A stretch of 64,000 nt of DNA. Origin: Gordonia pseudamarae. Lineage in GTDB: Bacteria; Actinomycetota; Actinomycetes; Mycobacteriales; Mycobacteriaceae. Shown here piece after piece: positions 33,027 to 41,480 of this stretch (positions are counted from its first letter, which is position 1; each line of letters opens with the position of its first letter). The translations under genes were made by a program, and so were the position numbers. The DNA is taken from positions 2,356,001 to 2,420,000 of the forward strand of contig NZ_CP045809.1 in the NCBI RefSeq assembly GCF_025273675.1, read 5' to 3'. The notes under the pieces are model-generated. The model saw nothing but the letters and a program-made list of their open reading frames with translations, ran no database searches and was not told where the DNA came from.

Positions 33027-35590
33027 CGCCTTCACTGACCGCCCTGACACCGCTGACGCTCGACACCTCGGGCACACACGTCGCGGACTACACCGTCGCC
33101 CGGCGGGTGCTCGATGCGCTCGACACTCTGGGTGCGCTGCCGGCGTTGTGCACACCCGCCGAGACGATCACCTACGGCGAGCTGGGGCGCGCGGTGGCCG
33201 GATGGCGCGAGCACCTGCGGGCCGGTGACATCGGCGAGGGTCCGCTCGCCTTCGTGATCGACGTGACGGCGGGCTCGCTCGCCGCGCTGCTGGGCGCGAT
33301 CACCGAACGGATACCGGTGGTGCTCATCGACCCGAACCTCACCGCGGACCGGGCGCGGGTGATCTGTTCGACGGCCGAGGTCACCGCGGTGGTGTGCGAC
33401 CGCACCCATGCGGGCACGGCGGGTGCCCTCACCGAAACCCCGGTGATCATCGAAACCCCGGTGATCACCGACGCTCCGCCCGAACGTGCCGCGATCACCC
33501 CGCCGCAGGCGTCCACGCCGCCCGGTCTGGTCAGCTACCAGTTCACGTCGGGATCGACCGGTACCCCCAAAGCGGTGTTGCACACCGACCGGATGTGGCT
33601 CGGGGACGCGCTGATGCTGCAGGAGCGGTTCGGTTTCGGTCCCGGACACCGGGTCGGTTCTGTACTGCCGGCCGGTTTCGGGGCCGGACTCAACGTGCTG
33701 CTGGCATCGTTGATGACCGGGTCGACCCTGCTGCACGCCGACGCCCGCACCACCGCGCCCGAGGTGCTGCTCAACTGGATCGAGGTCCACTCAGTGCAGG
33801 TTCTGGTGGCGACTCCGTCGCTGTTGCGGGCGCTGGTCGTGGCTGACGCAGGTGCCCGGGTGGACTCATTGATTCGAGTGGTTACCACCGGAGAACCTGT
33901 GCATGGCAAAGACTTTCAGAAGGCTCGTGCGATTGCACCGCAGGCGGTGTTCACCAACTGGGTGGGGTCGAGCGAAACGGGCGGACTCGCCCACCGCGAC
34001 TACCACCCCGGCGAGGCGATTCCGCAGACCCTGCTGCCGGCGGGGCGGCCGGCACCGGGCAAGGCGATCGGGGTCGGACCTGACGGCACGATCACCGTAC
34101 GTTCGGCGTACCTCAGCGGCGGTTACCTGGACCAGGAGGCGACTGCGGCGGTATTCACCACCCATGGTGACGGCACCCGCAGTTTCACCACCGGCGACCG
34201 TGGCCGATGGGATTCCGTCGACGGGCTGGTGCTGCTCGGCCGCCGCGACCAGGCGGTGAAAATCCGGGGATACCTTGTCGACCCGTCGGAAATCGTCACC
34301 GCACTGACCGCTGCCCCCGACATCATCGAGGCGTACGTCCTGGTCTCCGGTAGGGATACCTCCTCTCCGGTGCTGACGGCGTTCGCGGTGCCCGACGGTG
34401 CCCAGCGCAGTCCGGTGGCCGCCGAACTGAGACAACGGCTCTCGGCGGCGCTGCCGTCGTGGATGCTGCCCACCCACATCGTCGTCCTCGCCGAGTTGCC
34501 GCGCACCGAACGAGGAAAGGTCGACCCGTCGGCGCTGTCGGTGCCCACCCGCGTCATCGGTGTCCCACCGCTCGGCGGTATCGAGTCCGAGGTCGCCGGA
34601 ATCTGGCGGCAGGCGCTGCACCTGGACGAGATCGGCCGGACCGAGAACTATCACGAGCTCGGCGGGGACTCGCTGACCCTGCACAGCATCCTCAGCGAGA
34701 TCACCCGCCGGTACGGGTTGAGCCTGACCACCGCAGATCTGGCCGCCGCACCGACGGTGGCCGAGTTCAGCACGCGAATCGGCGACGCGCGCCGGAGCCG
34801 CGGACGTACGGGCCCGGCCGGCCGCCGGACCGCGAGCACCACCGTCGCCCTGCGGGCACCGTCGGATACGGCGAAGACGCCGCTGTGGTGCTATGCGGGG
34901 GCGGGTGCATCGGCGGTGTCGTTCCTGCCACTGGCCACCCTGCTGCCCGATGACCAGCCGGTGTTCGCGTTCCAGCCGTTCGGGCTGGAGGAACGCGGAA
35001 TCCCGGACTGGACGGTGGGCCGGGCCGCGCGCCGCCACCTGCGAGATCTGCAGGCGATCAGCCCGCGGGGGCCGCACGTGCTGGTCGGTCACTCGCTCGG
35101 CGGTTTGATCGCGATCGACACCGCGCGCCGACTCGACGCGCTCGGTCAGCGGGTTCGGCTCGTGGTCATCCTCGACACGTTTCTGCCGCCGTCGGTGACC
35201 GGCGGGCACGGTGTCACGATGGCCGCGCCCACCGAGGTCAACGCCGGCGAGGAGGCACTGAGCACCGCCGAGCTCTGGCGGCGCAGACTGGCGTTGCCGC
35301 TGGCCGGGATCATCCGGCGGCCACCGGAGGAACAGATCGGTGCACTCGAGGAGGTCGGTCGCCGGGTCGGCATGTTGCACCGGCCCAAGTTGTGGTCGGG
35401 TGATGCCCTGGTCTATCGGTCCCGGTTCAACGACGACACCGACGAACAGTGGCGGTCGGTGCTGACCGGCCGGGTCGAATTCCGGTCCCTGGACTGCGAC
35501 CATCCGTCCGTGGTGCGCGCACCGTCGATCAACATGATCGCCGGCGAGGTCGCCGCCCGGATCACGGACCAGGGCGGCGAGCGCCGCTGA
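33023..35590 (+). CDS. One-module NRPS-like enzyme, A-T-TE
   Basis: 855 residues. Adenylation domain 1 to about 510: A3 YQFTSGSTGTPKAV (about 171), A5-like NWVGSSETGG (about 311), A7 FTTGDRGRW (about 388), A8 LLGRRDQAVKIRG (about 404), A10 LPRTERGKVD (about 491). Carrier domain with phosphopantetheine Ser in LGGDSLTLHS (about 549). Thioesterase from about 610: VGHSLGG nucleophile (about 688), ILDTFLP Asp, DCDHPS His. No condensation domain. The A4 region reads PAGFGAGLN, lacking the Asp that holds an alpha-amino group, so a keto, hydroxy or carboxylic acid may be loaded. The TE could transfer it to the sugar or lipid made by the neighbours. Coupled by ATGA to the GT gene. Confidence 0.88.
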   Translation: MTPSLTALTPLTLDTSGTHVADYTVARRVLDALDTLGALPALCTPAETITYGELGRAVAGWREHLRAGDIGEGPLAFVIDVTAGSLAALLGAITERIPVVLIDPNLTADRARVICSTAEVTAVVCDRTHAGTAGALTETPVIIETPVITDAPPERAAITPPQASTPPGLVSYQFTSGSTGTPKAVLHTDRMWLGDALMLQERFGFGPGHRVGSVLPAGFGAGLNVLLASLMTGSTLLHADARTTAPEVLLNWIEVHSVQVLVATPSLLRALVVADAGARVDSLIRVVTTGEPVHGKDFQKARAIAPQAVFTNWVGSSETGGLAHRDYHPGEAIPQTLLPAGRPAPGKAIGVGPDGTITVRSAYLSGGYLDQEATAAVFTTHGDGTRSFTTGDRGRWDSVDGLVLLGRRDQAVKIRGYLVDPSEIVTALTAAPDIIEAYVLVSGRDTSSPVLTAFAVPDGAQRSPVAAELRQRLSAALPSWMLPTHIVVLAELPRTERGKVDPSALSVPTRVIGVPPLGGIESEVAGIWRQALHLDEIGRTENYHELGGDSLTLHSILSEITRRYGLSLTTADLAAAPTVAEFSTRIGDARRSRGRTGPAGRRTASTTVALRAPSDTAKTPLWCYAGAGASAVSFLPLATLLPDDQPVFAFQPFGLEERGIPDWTVGRAARRHLRDLQAISPRGPHVLVGHSLGGLIAIDTARRLDALGQRVRLVVILDTFLPPSVTGGHGVTMAAPTEVNAGEEALSTAELWRRRLALPLAGIIRRPPEEQIGALEEVGRRVGMLHRPKLWSGDALVYRSRFNDDTDEQWRSVLTGRVEFRSLDCDHPSVVRAPSINMIAGEVAARITDQGGERR

Positions 35591-35606
35591 CCGCGGCAGG
35601 GCACGA

Positions 35607-36383
35607 CTAGCGGGGTGCCATCCGGATCGCGCCGTCGAGGCGAATCGTTTCGCCGTTGAGCATCGGGTTGTCGACGATGTGCAGGGCCAGGGCCGCGTAT
35701 TCGGCGGGTTTGCCCAGTCGCGACGGGTGCGGAACCTGCTCCCCGAGGGATCGTTGCGCCTCCTCGGGCAGCCCCGCCATCATCGGCGTCTCGAAGATGC
35801 CCGGTGCGATGGTCACCACCCGGATCAGGTGGTCGGCGAGTTCCCGGGCCACCGGCAAGGTCAGCGCCGCCACCCCACCCTTGGACGCGCCGTAGGCGGC
35901 CTGGCCGATCTGCCCGTCGAACGCGGCAACCGAGGCGGTGTTGATGATCACGCCCCGCTCACCGGTCAGATCGCCGGGTACGGGTTCGGTCTGTGACATC
36001 TTCTCCGCGCCGAGCCGGATCACGTTGAACGTTCCGATCAGATTGATGCGCACGACCCGCTCGAAGGCATCGAGTGCGAGAACGCCCTTGCGGCCGAGGA
36101 CCTTGCCGGGGGTGGCCACGCCGGCGCAGTTGACCACGACGCGCACCGGGCCCAGGGTGGCCGCGAAGTCCATCGCGGCGGCCACATCGTCGGCCGAGGT
36201 GACGTCGGCGGCGGCGAAGTGTGCGGTGGGGCCGATCGCGGCGGCCGCGGCGTGTCCGTCCGAGGACGGCAGGTCCAGGAGCACGACCTGTGCTCCCCGC
36301 TCGTGCAACGCGCGGGCGGTGGCGTTGCCCAGGCCGGAGGCTCCGCCGGAGATGACGGCGACGGATGAACTGTCGATCTTCAT
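35607..36383 (-). CDS. 3-hydroxyacyl-CoA dehydrogenase type II (SDR)
   Basis: 258 residues. NAD site [19 protein letters not shown], acidic DLPSSDG after strand 2 (NAD preference), [15 protein letters not shown], catalytic Ser in [14 protein letters not shown] and YGASK. The FxxGQxGQ-like pattern and the [17 protein letters not shown] end are typical of HSD17B10-like enzymes that oxidise 3-hydroxyacyl-CoA. It lies 32 bp downstream of the acyl-CoA dehydrogenase gene, forming a beta-oxidation operon. It converges with the NRPS-like gene. Confidence 0.9.
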   Translation of the reverse strand: MKIDSSSVAVISGGASGLGNATARALHERGAQVVLLDLPSSDGHAAAAAIGPTAHFAAADVTSADDVAAAMDFAATLGPVRVVVNCAGVATPGKVLGRKGVLALDAFERVVRINLIGTFNVIRLGAEKMSQTEPVPGDLTGERGVIINTASVAAFDGQIGQAAYGASKGGVAALTLPVARELADHLIRVVTIAPGIFETPMMAGLPEEAQRSLGEQVPHPSRLGKPAEYAALALHIVDNPMLNGETIRLDGAIRMAPR

Positions 36384-36415
36384 GGCAATTCTTTCTGTAG
36401 TCGAATAGATGTGGG

Positions 36416-37567
36416 CTAGGCGCCCGAACTCAGGTTTCGGCTGATCACCAGGCGCTGGATCTGGTTGGTGCCCTCGAAGATCTGGGTGATCTTCGCCTCG
36501 CGCATGAGGCGTTCGACACGGAAGTCGCGGGTGTAGCCGTAGCCGCCGAATACCTGCACGGCATCGGTGGTGACCTTCATCGCGGCGTCGGTGGCGACGA
36601 GTTTGGCGACCGATGCGTTGCGCGAGTACGGCAGGCCCACGTCGCGGCGGCGGGCGGCGTCGACGTAGGTGGCTCGGGCCGAGTCGACGGCGGCGGCCAT
36701 GTCGGCCAGCAGGAAGCCCAGGCCCTGATGGTCAATGATCTTGCGGCCGAACGTGGTTCGTTCCTGCGCGTAGGCGACGGCGTCGTCGAGCGCGGCCTGT
36801 GCGATGCCCACGGCGACCGCGGCGATGCCCAGTCGGCCCGAGTCGAGTGCGCTGAATGCGATCTGCAGGCCCTGGCCCTGGGCGCCGATGCGTCGTTCGG
36901 TGGGGACGACCGCGTTGTCGTAGTGGGCGGCGGTGGTCGGGACCGCGTGCAGGCCCATCTTCTCCTCGGGCTTGCCGAAGCTGAGCCCGTCGGTGTCCTT
37001 GGGGACCAGGAAGCACGAGATTCCCTTGGAACCTTCACCGGTGCGCGCGAACAGGTTGTAGAAGTCGGCGATTCCGCCGTGGGTGATCCACGCCTTGCTG
37101 CCGTTGACCACATAGCTGTTGCCATCGTCGGCGGCGGTCGCGGTGCAGGTCAGGGCCGCCGCATCGGAACCGGCCTGCGGTTCGGACAGGCTGTAGGCGC
37201 CGATGGTGGAACCGCCGAGCATCTCCGGCAGCCACCGCTGCTTCTGTTCGTCGGTGCCGAACACCATGAGCGGATGGCAGGCGAGGCTGTGCACGCTGAC
37301 CGCGACGGCGACCGCCGCCCAGCGGGCGGCCAATTCCTCCAGGGCCTGCAGGTACACCTCGTAGGGTTGTGCTCCTCCGCCCCACTCCTCCGGATACGGC
37401 AGGCTCAACAACCCCGCCTGGCCCAGGGTGGCGAACACCCCGTCGGGGTAGGTTTCGGACTTCTCGTGGCCGTCCGCGATCGGTGCCAGCACCTTGTCGG
37501 CGATGTCGCGGGTCAGCGCGATCAGGTCGCGCGCCTCGTCGTTGGGTAGGAGCCGGTCGACGGCCAT
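36416..37567 (-). CDS. Acyl-CoA dehydrogenase
   Basis: 383 residues. FAD/substrate segments [20 protein letters not shown] and [20 protein letters not shown], the [20 protein letters not shown] helix, [20 protein letters not shown] and the catalytic Glu in [18 protein letters not shown], the position used by short/medium-chain enzymes. It introduces the alpha,beta double bond in acyl-CoA. ATG at 37567 has GAGAGG upstream. First gene of the operon with the SDR; its promoter carries AGTACTG half-sites and is cut off from the TetR gene by an IS element. Confidence 0.92.
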   Translation of the reverse strand: MAVDRLLPNDEARDLIALTRDIADKVLAPIADGHEKSETYPDGVFATLGQAGLLSLPYPEEWGGGAQPYEVYLQALEELAARWAAVAVAVSVHSLACHPLMVFGTDEQKQRWLPEMLGGSTIGAYSLSEPQAGSDAAALTCTATAADDGNSYVVNGSKAWITHGGIADFYNLFARTGEGSKGISCFLVPKDTDGLSFGKPEEKMGLHAVPTTAAHYDNAVVPTERRIGAQGQGLQIAFSALDSGRLGIAAVAVGIAQAALDDAVAYAQERTTFGRKIIDHQGLGFLLADMAAAVDSARATYVDAARRRDVGLPYSRNASVAKLVATDAAMKVTTDAVQVFGGYGYTRDFRVERLMREAKITQIFEGTNQIQRLVISRNLSSGA

Positions 37568-37590
37568 GGCACACCTCTCGAACGTTGTGG

Positions 37591-37617
37591 AGTACTGAAT
37601 TACTGTGCACAGTACTG
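37591..37617. promoter_or_regulatory. TetR operator of the acyl-CoA dehydrogenase operon
   Basis: TACTGTGCACAGTA (37601-37614) is a perfect 14-bp palindrome, and AGTACTG half-sites start at 37591 and 37611. It lies 34 bp upstream of the acyl-CoA dehydrogenase start. The same half-site recurs on the other side of the inserted IS (39264-39289). Confidence 0.65.
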
Positions 37618-37656
37618 ATCGCGAACTAGTGGTCATCTCCGTTAGTTCGTCGGGGG

Positions 37657-38808
37657 TCACGCCGCTTGGCGGAGGGTGCCGTCGTTGTTGAGTCGGTTGA
37701 GGTGGCGGTTGAGGTGGTCGCGGGTGTATTTCCAGCCGAAGGGTTCAGCGTTCTGGTTGTAGCGGTCCTCGAAGGCGAGGATTCGTTGCGCGAGGTCATC
37801 GAGGTCGGTGAAGTCGCCGGTGGTGATGGCTTTGCGTTGCAGGATCGAGAAGTAGATCTCGACTTGGTTGAGCCACGAAGCGTGTACGGGCAGGTGCACC
37901 AGGACCGCGCTGGGGAACGCCTCACGCATCCGGTCGATCGATGCCTGCCCGGCGTGGGAGGAACCGTTGTCGACGATCCAGAACACCCGCTTCGCTGAGG
38001 CATACGGTTCCTGGGTCATCACTTGTTTCACGAGGTGGGTGAACGGCACGATCCCGGTCTTCGGTGCTGTCATTCCATGCACCTGGGCGTGGTGGACGTC
38101 GTAGGCAGCGAAGTAGGCCAGCGTGCCACCGCGGCGGTACTCGAACTCGACTCTGCGTGGTTGCCCTGGTGCCGCGGGTGTTTCGGGGTGACGCCGCCTG
38201 AGGGCTTGCAGCTGGGACTTCTCATCGGCGCTGATCACGTATTCATCAGCGCCGAGCTCGACACCGTTGTACTGCCGTTGGTACAGGTCCAGCACCGGAC
38301 TTGCTTTGACCGCGAAGTCGGGGTCGCGGGGAAAGATCCAGGACCGATGCTGCCACGGCTTGATCGCATCGGCGGCCAACCACCGGCCGATCGTGGACGG
38401 CGAGACTGGCCGCACCAGCCCGGCCGCAACCGCGTGTGTGCTGAGTTCGGCGGTCGACCACCTCGTTAACGGCAGATCGTGGTCGGCCGGTCGCGTGCAC
38501 GCGAGTGCTTTGACCTCGGCAACCTCGACCGGGGTGAACACCGGTGGCCGCCCTGATCGGGGCCGGTCCTTAAGCCCGTCAAGACGCTGCACGCAGAAGC
38601 GATGTCGCCAGCGGCGGGCGGTGTCCTCGCAGACCCCCACGTCGCGGGCAATCTGGGCGTTCGCGACACCGTCAGCAGCAGCGAGCACGATCCGGGCACG
38701 CAGCAGATCGCGATGGGGGCATTTCGCGGCGTTCGCGCGGCGTGTCAGGACATGTCGTTCTTCATCGGTGAGGACCACGACGTCAGCACTGGTGAGAGTC
38801 ACATCCAT
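37657..38808 (-). CDS. IS630 family transposase (copy 1)
   Basis: 383 residues. N-terminal helix-turn-helix (GVANAQIARDVGVCEDTARR) and a linker with the GLKDRPRSGRPPVFTP motif typical of IS630/Tc1. The DDE catalytic core is complete: Asp in YVISADEKSQLQAL, Asp in VFWIVDNGSSHAG and Glu in ASWLNQVEIYFSIL. ATG at 38808 has GGAGC 8 bases upstream; the long N-terminal extension to 38994 is antisense to the passenger gene and unlikely. The protein is identical to that of copy 2, so both are probably active or recent. Confidence 0.93.
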   Translation of the reverse strand: MDVTLTSADVVVLTDEERHVLTRRANAAKCPHRDLLRARIVLAAADGVANAQIARDVGVCEDTARRWRHRFCVQRLDGLKDRPRSGRPPVFTPVEVAEVKALACTRPADHDLPLTRWSTAELSTHAVAAGLVRPVSPSTIGRWLAADAIKPWQHRSWIFPRDPDFAVKASPVLDLYQRQYNGVELGADEYVISADEKSQLQALRRRHPETPAAPGQPRRVEFEYRRGGTLAYFAAYDVHHAQVHGMTAPKTGIVPFTHLVKQVMTQEPYASAKRVFWIVDNGSSHAGQASIDRMREAFPSAVLVHLPVHASWLNQVEIYFSILQRKAITTGDFTDLDDLAQRILAFEDRYNQNAEPFGWKYTRDHLNRHLNRLNNDGTLRQAA

Positions 38809-38887
38809 TTCTGACGCTCCGAGCCGCCGGAGGCCAAGACGCCACGCCGACACCGAACAGATCAAGGCAGCACATGACGATGCCACG

Positions 38888-39265
38888 ATGATGAGAATCA
38901 TGGCGAAGATCCCCGACTCGACCCAGACCTCGCTACGGCAAAAGCTCCTGGCCCGCGCCGCCGAACGCTGGCCCCAGATCCAGACCCTGCACACCCGCTA
39001 CCGTGCGGGGTTCGCCTACATCGACGCCACCCTCACCGACGGCGAGGAGGTGAAGCTATGCCGGCTGCGCTACGCCGGATCGGCCAACCAATGGGGCTTC
39101 GCGATCTACCGCGCCAGCCACAACGACTACGAACAAGCCGTCCTCCCCACCGGCTGGCCCTCAGGCACCCCCGAGCAAGCCCTCGACACCGCCTGCGGCC
39201 TCTACCTCAACGACCCCACCACCTGGCTCCCAGACCCCCGACGAACTAACGGCGATACCCACTAG
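38888..39265 (+). CDS. IS630 passenger protein of unknown function (copy 1)
   Basis: 125 residues, divergent from the transposase and ending at the TAG formed by the terminal CTAG of the element. MMRIMAKIPDSTQTSLRQKL, ERWPQIQTLHTRYRAGFAYI, then LCRLRYAGSANQWGFAIYRA: charged, soluble, no membrane segment. Coding composition is good and the same protein occurs in copy 2. It might assist or regulate transposition, or be cargo; no family recognised. Confidence 0.7.
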   Translation: MMRIMAKIPDSTQTSLRQKLLARAAERWPQIQTLHTRYRAGFAYIDATLTDGEEVKLCRLRYAGSANQWGFAIYRASHNDYEQAVLPTGWPSGTPEQALDTACGLYLNDPTTWLPDPRRTNGDTH

Positions 39266-39289
39266 TACTGCAAGATGTTCCTCAGTACT
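39264..39289. promoter_or_regulatory. TetR operator next to the TetR gene
   Basis: AGTACTG (39264-39270) and CAGTACT (39283-39289) form an inverted repeat with a 12-base centre, 9 bp before the TetR start. The first two bases come from the CTAG target of the IS. Confidence 0.6.
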
Positions 39290-39298
39290 ATTTCGGGC

Positions 39299-39874
39299 AT
39301 GACCGAGCCACGATTCGCGACGCGCAGACGTACCGAACTCTTCGACGCGCTCGTTCGGCTGCTTCTCGCCGAGGGGTTTGCGCACCTGACGCTCGATGAC
39401 ATCGCGGCATCCCTCAAATGCTCCAAATCGACGCTGTACACCCTCGCCGGAAGCAAGGAACAGCTCGTGCGGGCCGCCACTATCCACTTCTTCCGCCGCG
39501 CCACCGACGATGTGGAGGCCCAGGTGGCCCGCACCGAGGGGGCCCGTGATCGGATCATCGCCTACGTGTCGGCCGTAGGAAGAGCACTCGGCACCGCATC
39601 CGCTCAGTTCATGGCCGACCTCGACGGCTTCGCGCCGGCACGCGAGGTCTACGAGCAGAACACCAGGATCGCGGCCGCGCGGGTTGCCGAACTCATCGCC
39701 GACGGTGTGCGCGGCGGCGAATTCCGGGACGTACACGCCGCCTTCGCCGCCGACGTCGCGGCGGTGACGATGGCCCGTATCCAGCAGGGGCGGATCCGCG
39801 AGGCCACCGGACTCGACGACGCCCACGCCTACCGTGAACTGGCCGTGTTGCTCACCGCTGGTCTCACCGTCTGA
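39299..39874 (+). CDS. TetR family transcriptional regulator
   Basis: 191 residues. HTH: TELFDALVRLLLAEGFAHLT, LDDIAASLKCSKSTLYTLAG, SKEQLVRAATIHF. C-terminal domain of unknown ligand. The operator half-sites on both sides of IS copy 1 suggest that it repressed itself and the divergent acyl-CoA dehydrogenase/SDR operon before the IS insertion. ATG at 39299; TACTAT 7 bases upstream suggests a leaderless transcript overlapping the operator. Confidence 0.9.
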   Translation: MTEPRFATRRRTELFDALVRLLLAEGFAHLTLDDIAASLKCSKSTLYTLAGSKEQLVRAATIHFFRRATDDVEAQVARTEGARDRIIAYVSAVGRALGTASAQFMADLDGFAPAREVYEQNTRIAAARVAELIADGVRGGEFRDVHAAFAADVAAVTMARIQQGRIREATGLDDAHAYRELAVLLTAGLTV

Positions 39875-39898
39875 CGCCTCAGTGCCTGACCACCGGGC

Positions 39899-39927
39899 CC
39901 GCCGACACCCCCGGTGGGTGTCGGCGG
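39899..39927. terminator. First of two terminator hairpins between TetR and amidohydrolase genes
   Basis: CCGCCGACACCC and GGGTGTCGGCGG form a 12-bp stem around CCGGT. Located between convergent genes. Confidence 0.65.
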
Positions 39928-39930
39928 ACA

Positions 39931-39972
39931 CGACGATGCCCCACCCGCGCAGGTGCGGGTGGGGCATCGTCG
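39931..39972. terminator. Second terminator hairpin, 18-bp perfect stem
   Basis: CGACGATGCCCCACCCGC (39931-39948) pairs perfectly with GCGGGTGGGGCATCGTCG (39955-39972), 6-base loop. It ends 18 bp from the amidohydrolase stop and can serve either direction. Confidence 0.75.
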
Positions 39973-39989
39973 GCGACTGCCGGGGCGGA

Positions 39990-41204
39990 CTACGTCGCGG
40001 CTGCCGCCACGTTCAGGCCGACCAGGTCAAGGGCGTTCTCGCGCATGACCTTGCGGGTGTCCTCGTAGCTGAACTCGGGGAACTGCGGGATGTCGGCGGT
40101 GAAGCTCGTCGGATCGGCCAGGCCCTCACCGTGCGGCCAGTCCGAGCCGAACAGGATGCGGTCGACACCGATCGTGGCCGCCAGCAGCTTCACGTCGTCC
40201 TCGTAGTACGGGGCGATCCACACGTTGTTCTTGAGCTGCTCGACCGGGTCTTCCTTGTAGTGGTACGGCGCGTTGTTGGCCGACTTCTTGAGCCGCTTGA
40301 TGAGTCGGTACACGAAGTACGAGCCGTTCTCGATGCTGCACACCTTGAGCTTGGGATGGCGGGTAAACACCTGGTGCACGATCATCGACGCCATCGTGTC
40401 GTGGATGGCGCGGTCGTCGGAGAGCACGTTGTCGAGCGGGTCGCGTCGGCCGAAGCCCTCGAACCGGTCCTTGCCGCCCCACATCGCGTTGATCGCCAGG
40501 TAGCCGCTGTCGCTGAGGTGGAAGCCCACCGGAACGCCCGCCTCGGCCAGCCGCGCCCACACCGGGTCGTGCAGCGGGTCGCCCAGCGAACGCGGCTTGA
40601 CCACGCCGGGCACCGGCGCCGGGCGCACCAGCACCAGCTTGGCGCCGCGGGACAGCACGAAGTCGACCTCCTTGGCCGCCTCATCGGGATCGGCCAGCGA
40701 GATCATCGGTGCGGTCAGGAACCGGCCGTCGGGACGGTTGAATCCCCAGTCCTCGTCGAGCCACAGGTTGAACGCGTGCAGCGACGCCATGGTGGCCGGG
40801 ATGTCGTGTTTGAGCGCCTCCTCCACGCCGCACGCGAACGTCGGCAGCATGAACACCGTTTCCAGGTTCTGCCTGTCGAGGATCTTCACCCGCGCCTCGC
40901 GGCTCTGGTACTCGGGGTGGTCGGTGAGGCTGTCGAGCTTCATCAGGCTGGCCGGGTCGACGCCCTCGGGAACCTCACCGCGGAAGAGCAGGTCCAGGCA
41001 GCCGGGTTCGACGATGGGGTCGAAGGTCGGGTTGGGGATGAAGTGGTTGACCCGATCCCCGATCACGGTCATCGTGCGCTTGCCGTTGCGCACCATCTGC
41101 ACCCCGCGCGACCGGAACTCCTTGGGCAGGTGCCGAGTGAACGCGTCCAGCGGCTCGTAGTAGTGATTGTCGACGTCGACCGCCATGTAATCCAGCTTCG
41201 TCAT
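39990..41204 (-). CDS. Amidohydrolase family protein (ACMSD-like)
   Basis: 404 residues of the metal-dependent TIM-barrel amidohydrolase-2 family. DYMAVDVDNHYYEPLDAF is the first metal-binding strand (D-x-N-H variant of H-x-H), GVPVGFHLSDSGYLAINAMW gives a further His, and RILFGSDWPHGEGLADPT holds the Asp-Trp-Pro-His end typical of ACMSD-like decarboxylases/hydrolases. Substrate unknown; homologues are common in actinobacterial aromatic or steroid catabolic regions. GGGAGAA precedes the ATG. Confidence 0.85.
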   Translation of the reverse strand: MTKLDYMAVDVDNHYYEPLDAFTRHLPKEFRSRGVQMVRNGKRTMTVIGDRVNHFIPNPTFDPIVEPGCLDLLFRGEVPEGVDPASLMKLDSLTDHPEYQSREARVKILDRQNLETVFMLPTFACGVEEALKHDIPATMASLHAFNLWLDEDWGFNRPDGRFLTAPMISLADPDEAAKEVDFVLSRGAKLVLVRPAPVPGVVKPRSLGDPLHDPVWARLAEAGVPVGFHLSDSGYLAINAMWGGKDRFEGFGRRDPLDNVLSDDRAIHDTMASMIVHQVFTRHPKLKVCSIENGSYFVYRLIKRLKKSANNAPYHYKEDPVEQLKNNVWIAPYYEDDVKLLAATIGVDRILFGSDWPHGEGLADPTSFTADIPQFPEFSYEDTRKVMRENALDLVGLNVAAAAT

Positions 41205-41480
41205 CGCTTGCGTTCTCCCTATCGTGTTGCCTGTGAATAACTCTCACGTCGGCGGTTGAGTCCGCCGGGTCCGCCCGCCACCGTGCGGTACACCTGCGTT
41301 CCTATACCGTATATCCAACGGTAGCACTTTCCGTATTCCCTGCGCCATGGTGGCGTAGGGCCCACATCGGCAAGCGCTCCGTTCGCGGCGCCCGGGCGTT
41401 GTACCTTTTTGCGAAAGTGGCCTCACGATCGGGCGTAGTGCCAGGTCGGACCGGCCGTCCACCGATGAGGAGGTGACGCC

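Larger units (their letters stand above)
37626..39265 (-). mobile_element. IS630-family insertion sequence with passenger gene, copy 1
   Basis: 1,640 bp shared with copy 2 and bounded by CTAG at both ends, the target preferred by IS630 elements (TA duplicated). Terminal inverted repeats: the left end CTAGTGGTCATCTCCGTTAG and the complement of the right end CTAGTGGGTATCGCCGTTAG, continuing as GTTCGTCGGGGGTC in both. It contains a transposase gene on minus and a divergent passenger gene on plus. It sits in the divergent promoter between a TetR gene and the beta-oxidation operon. Confidence 0.9.

Noticed and set aside
33422..33475. Short internal tandem repeat (GTGATCATCGAAACCCCG-like) in the NRPS-like gene as a CRISPR or VNTR
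   Set aside because: Two in-frame units only, inside a normal linker of the adenylation domain.
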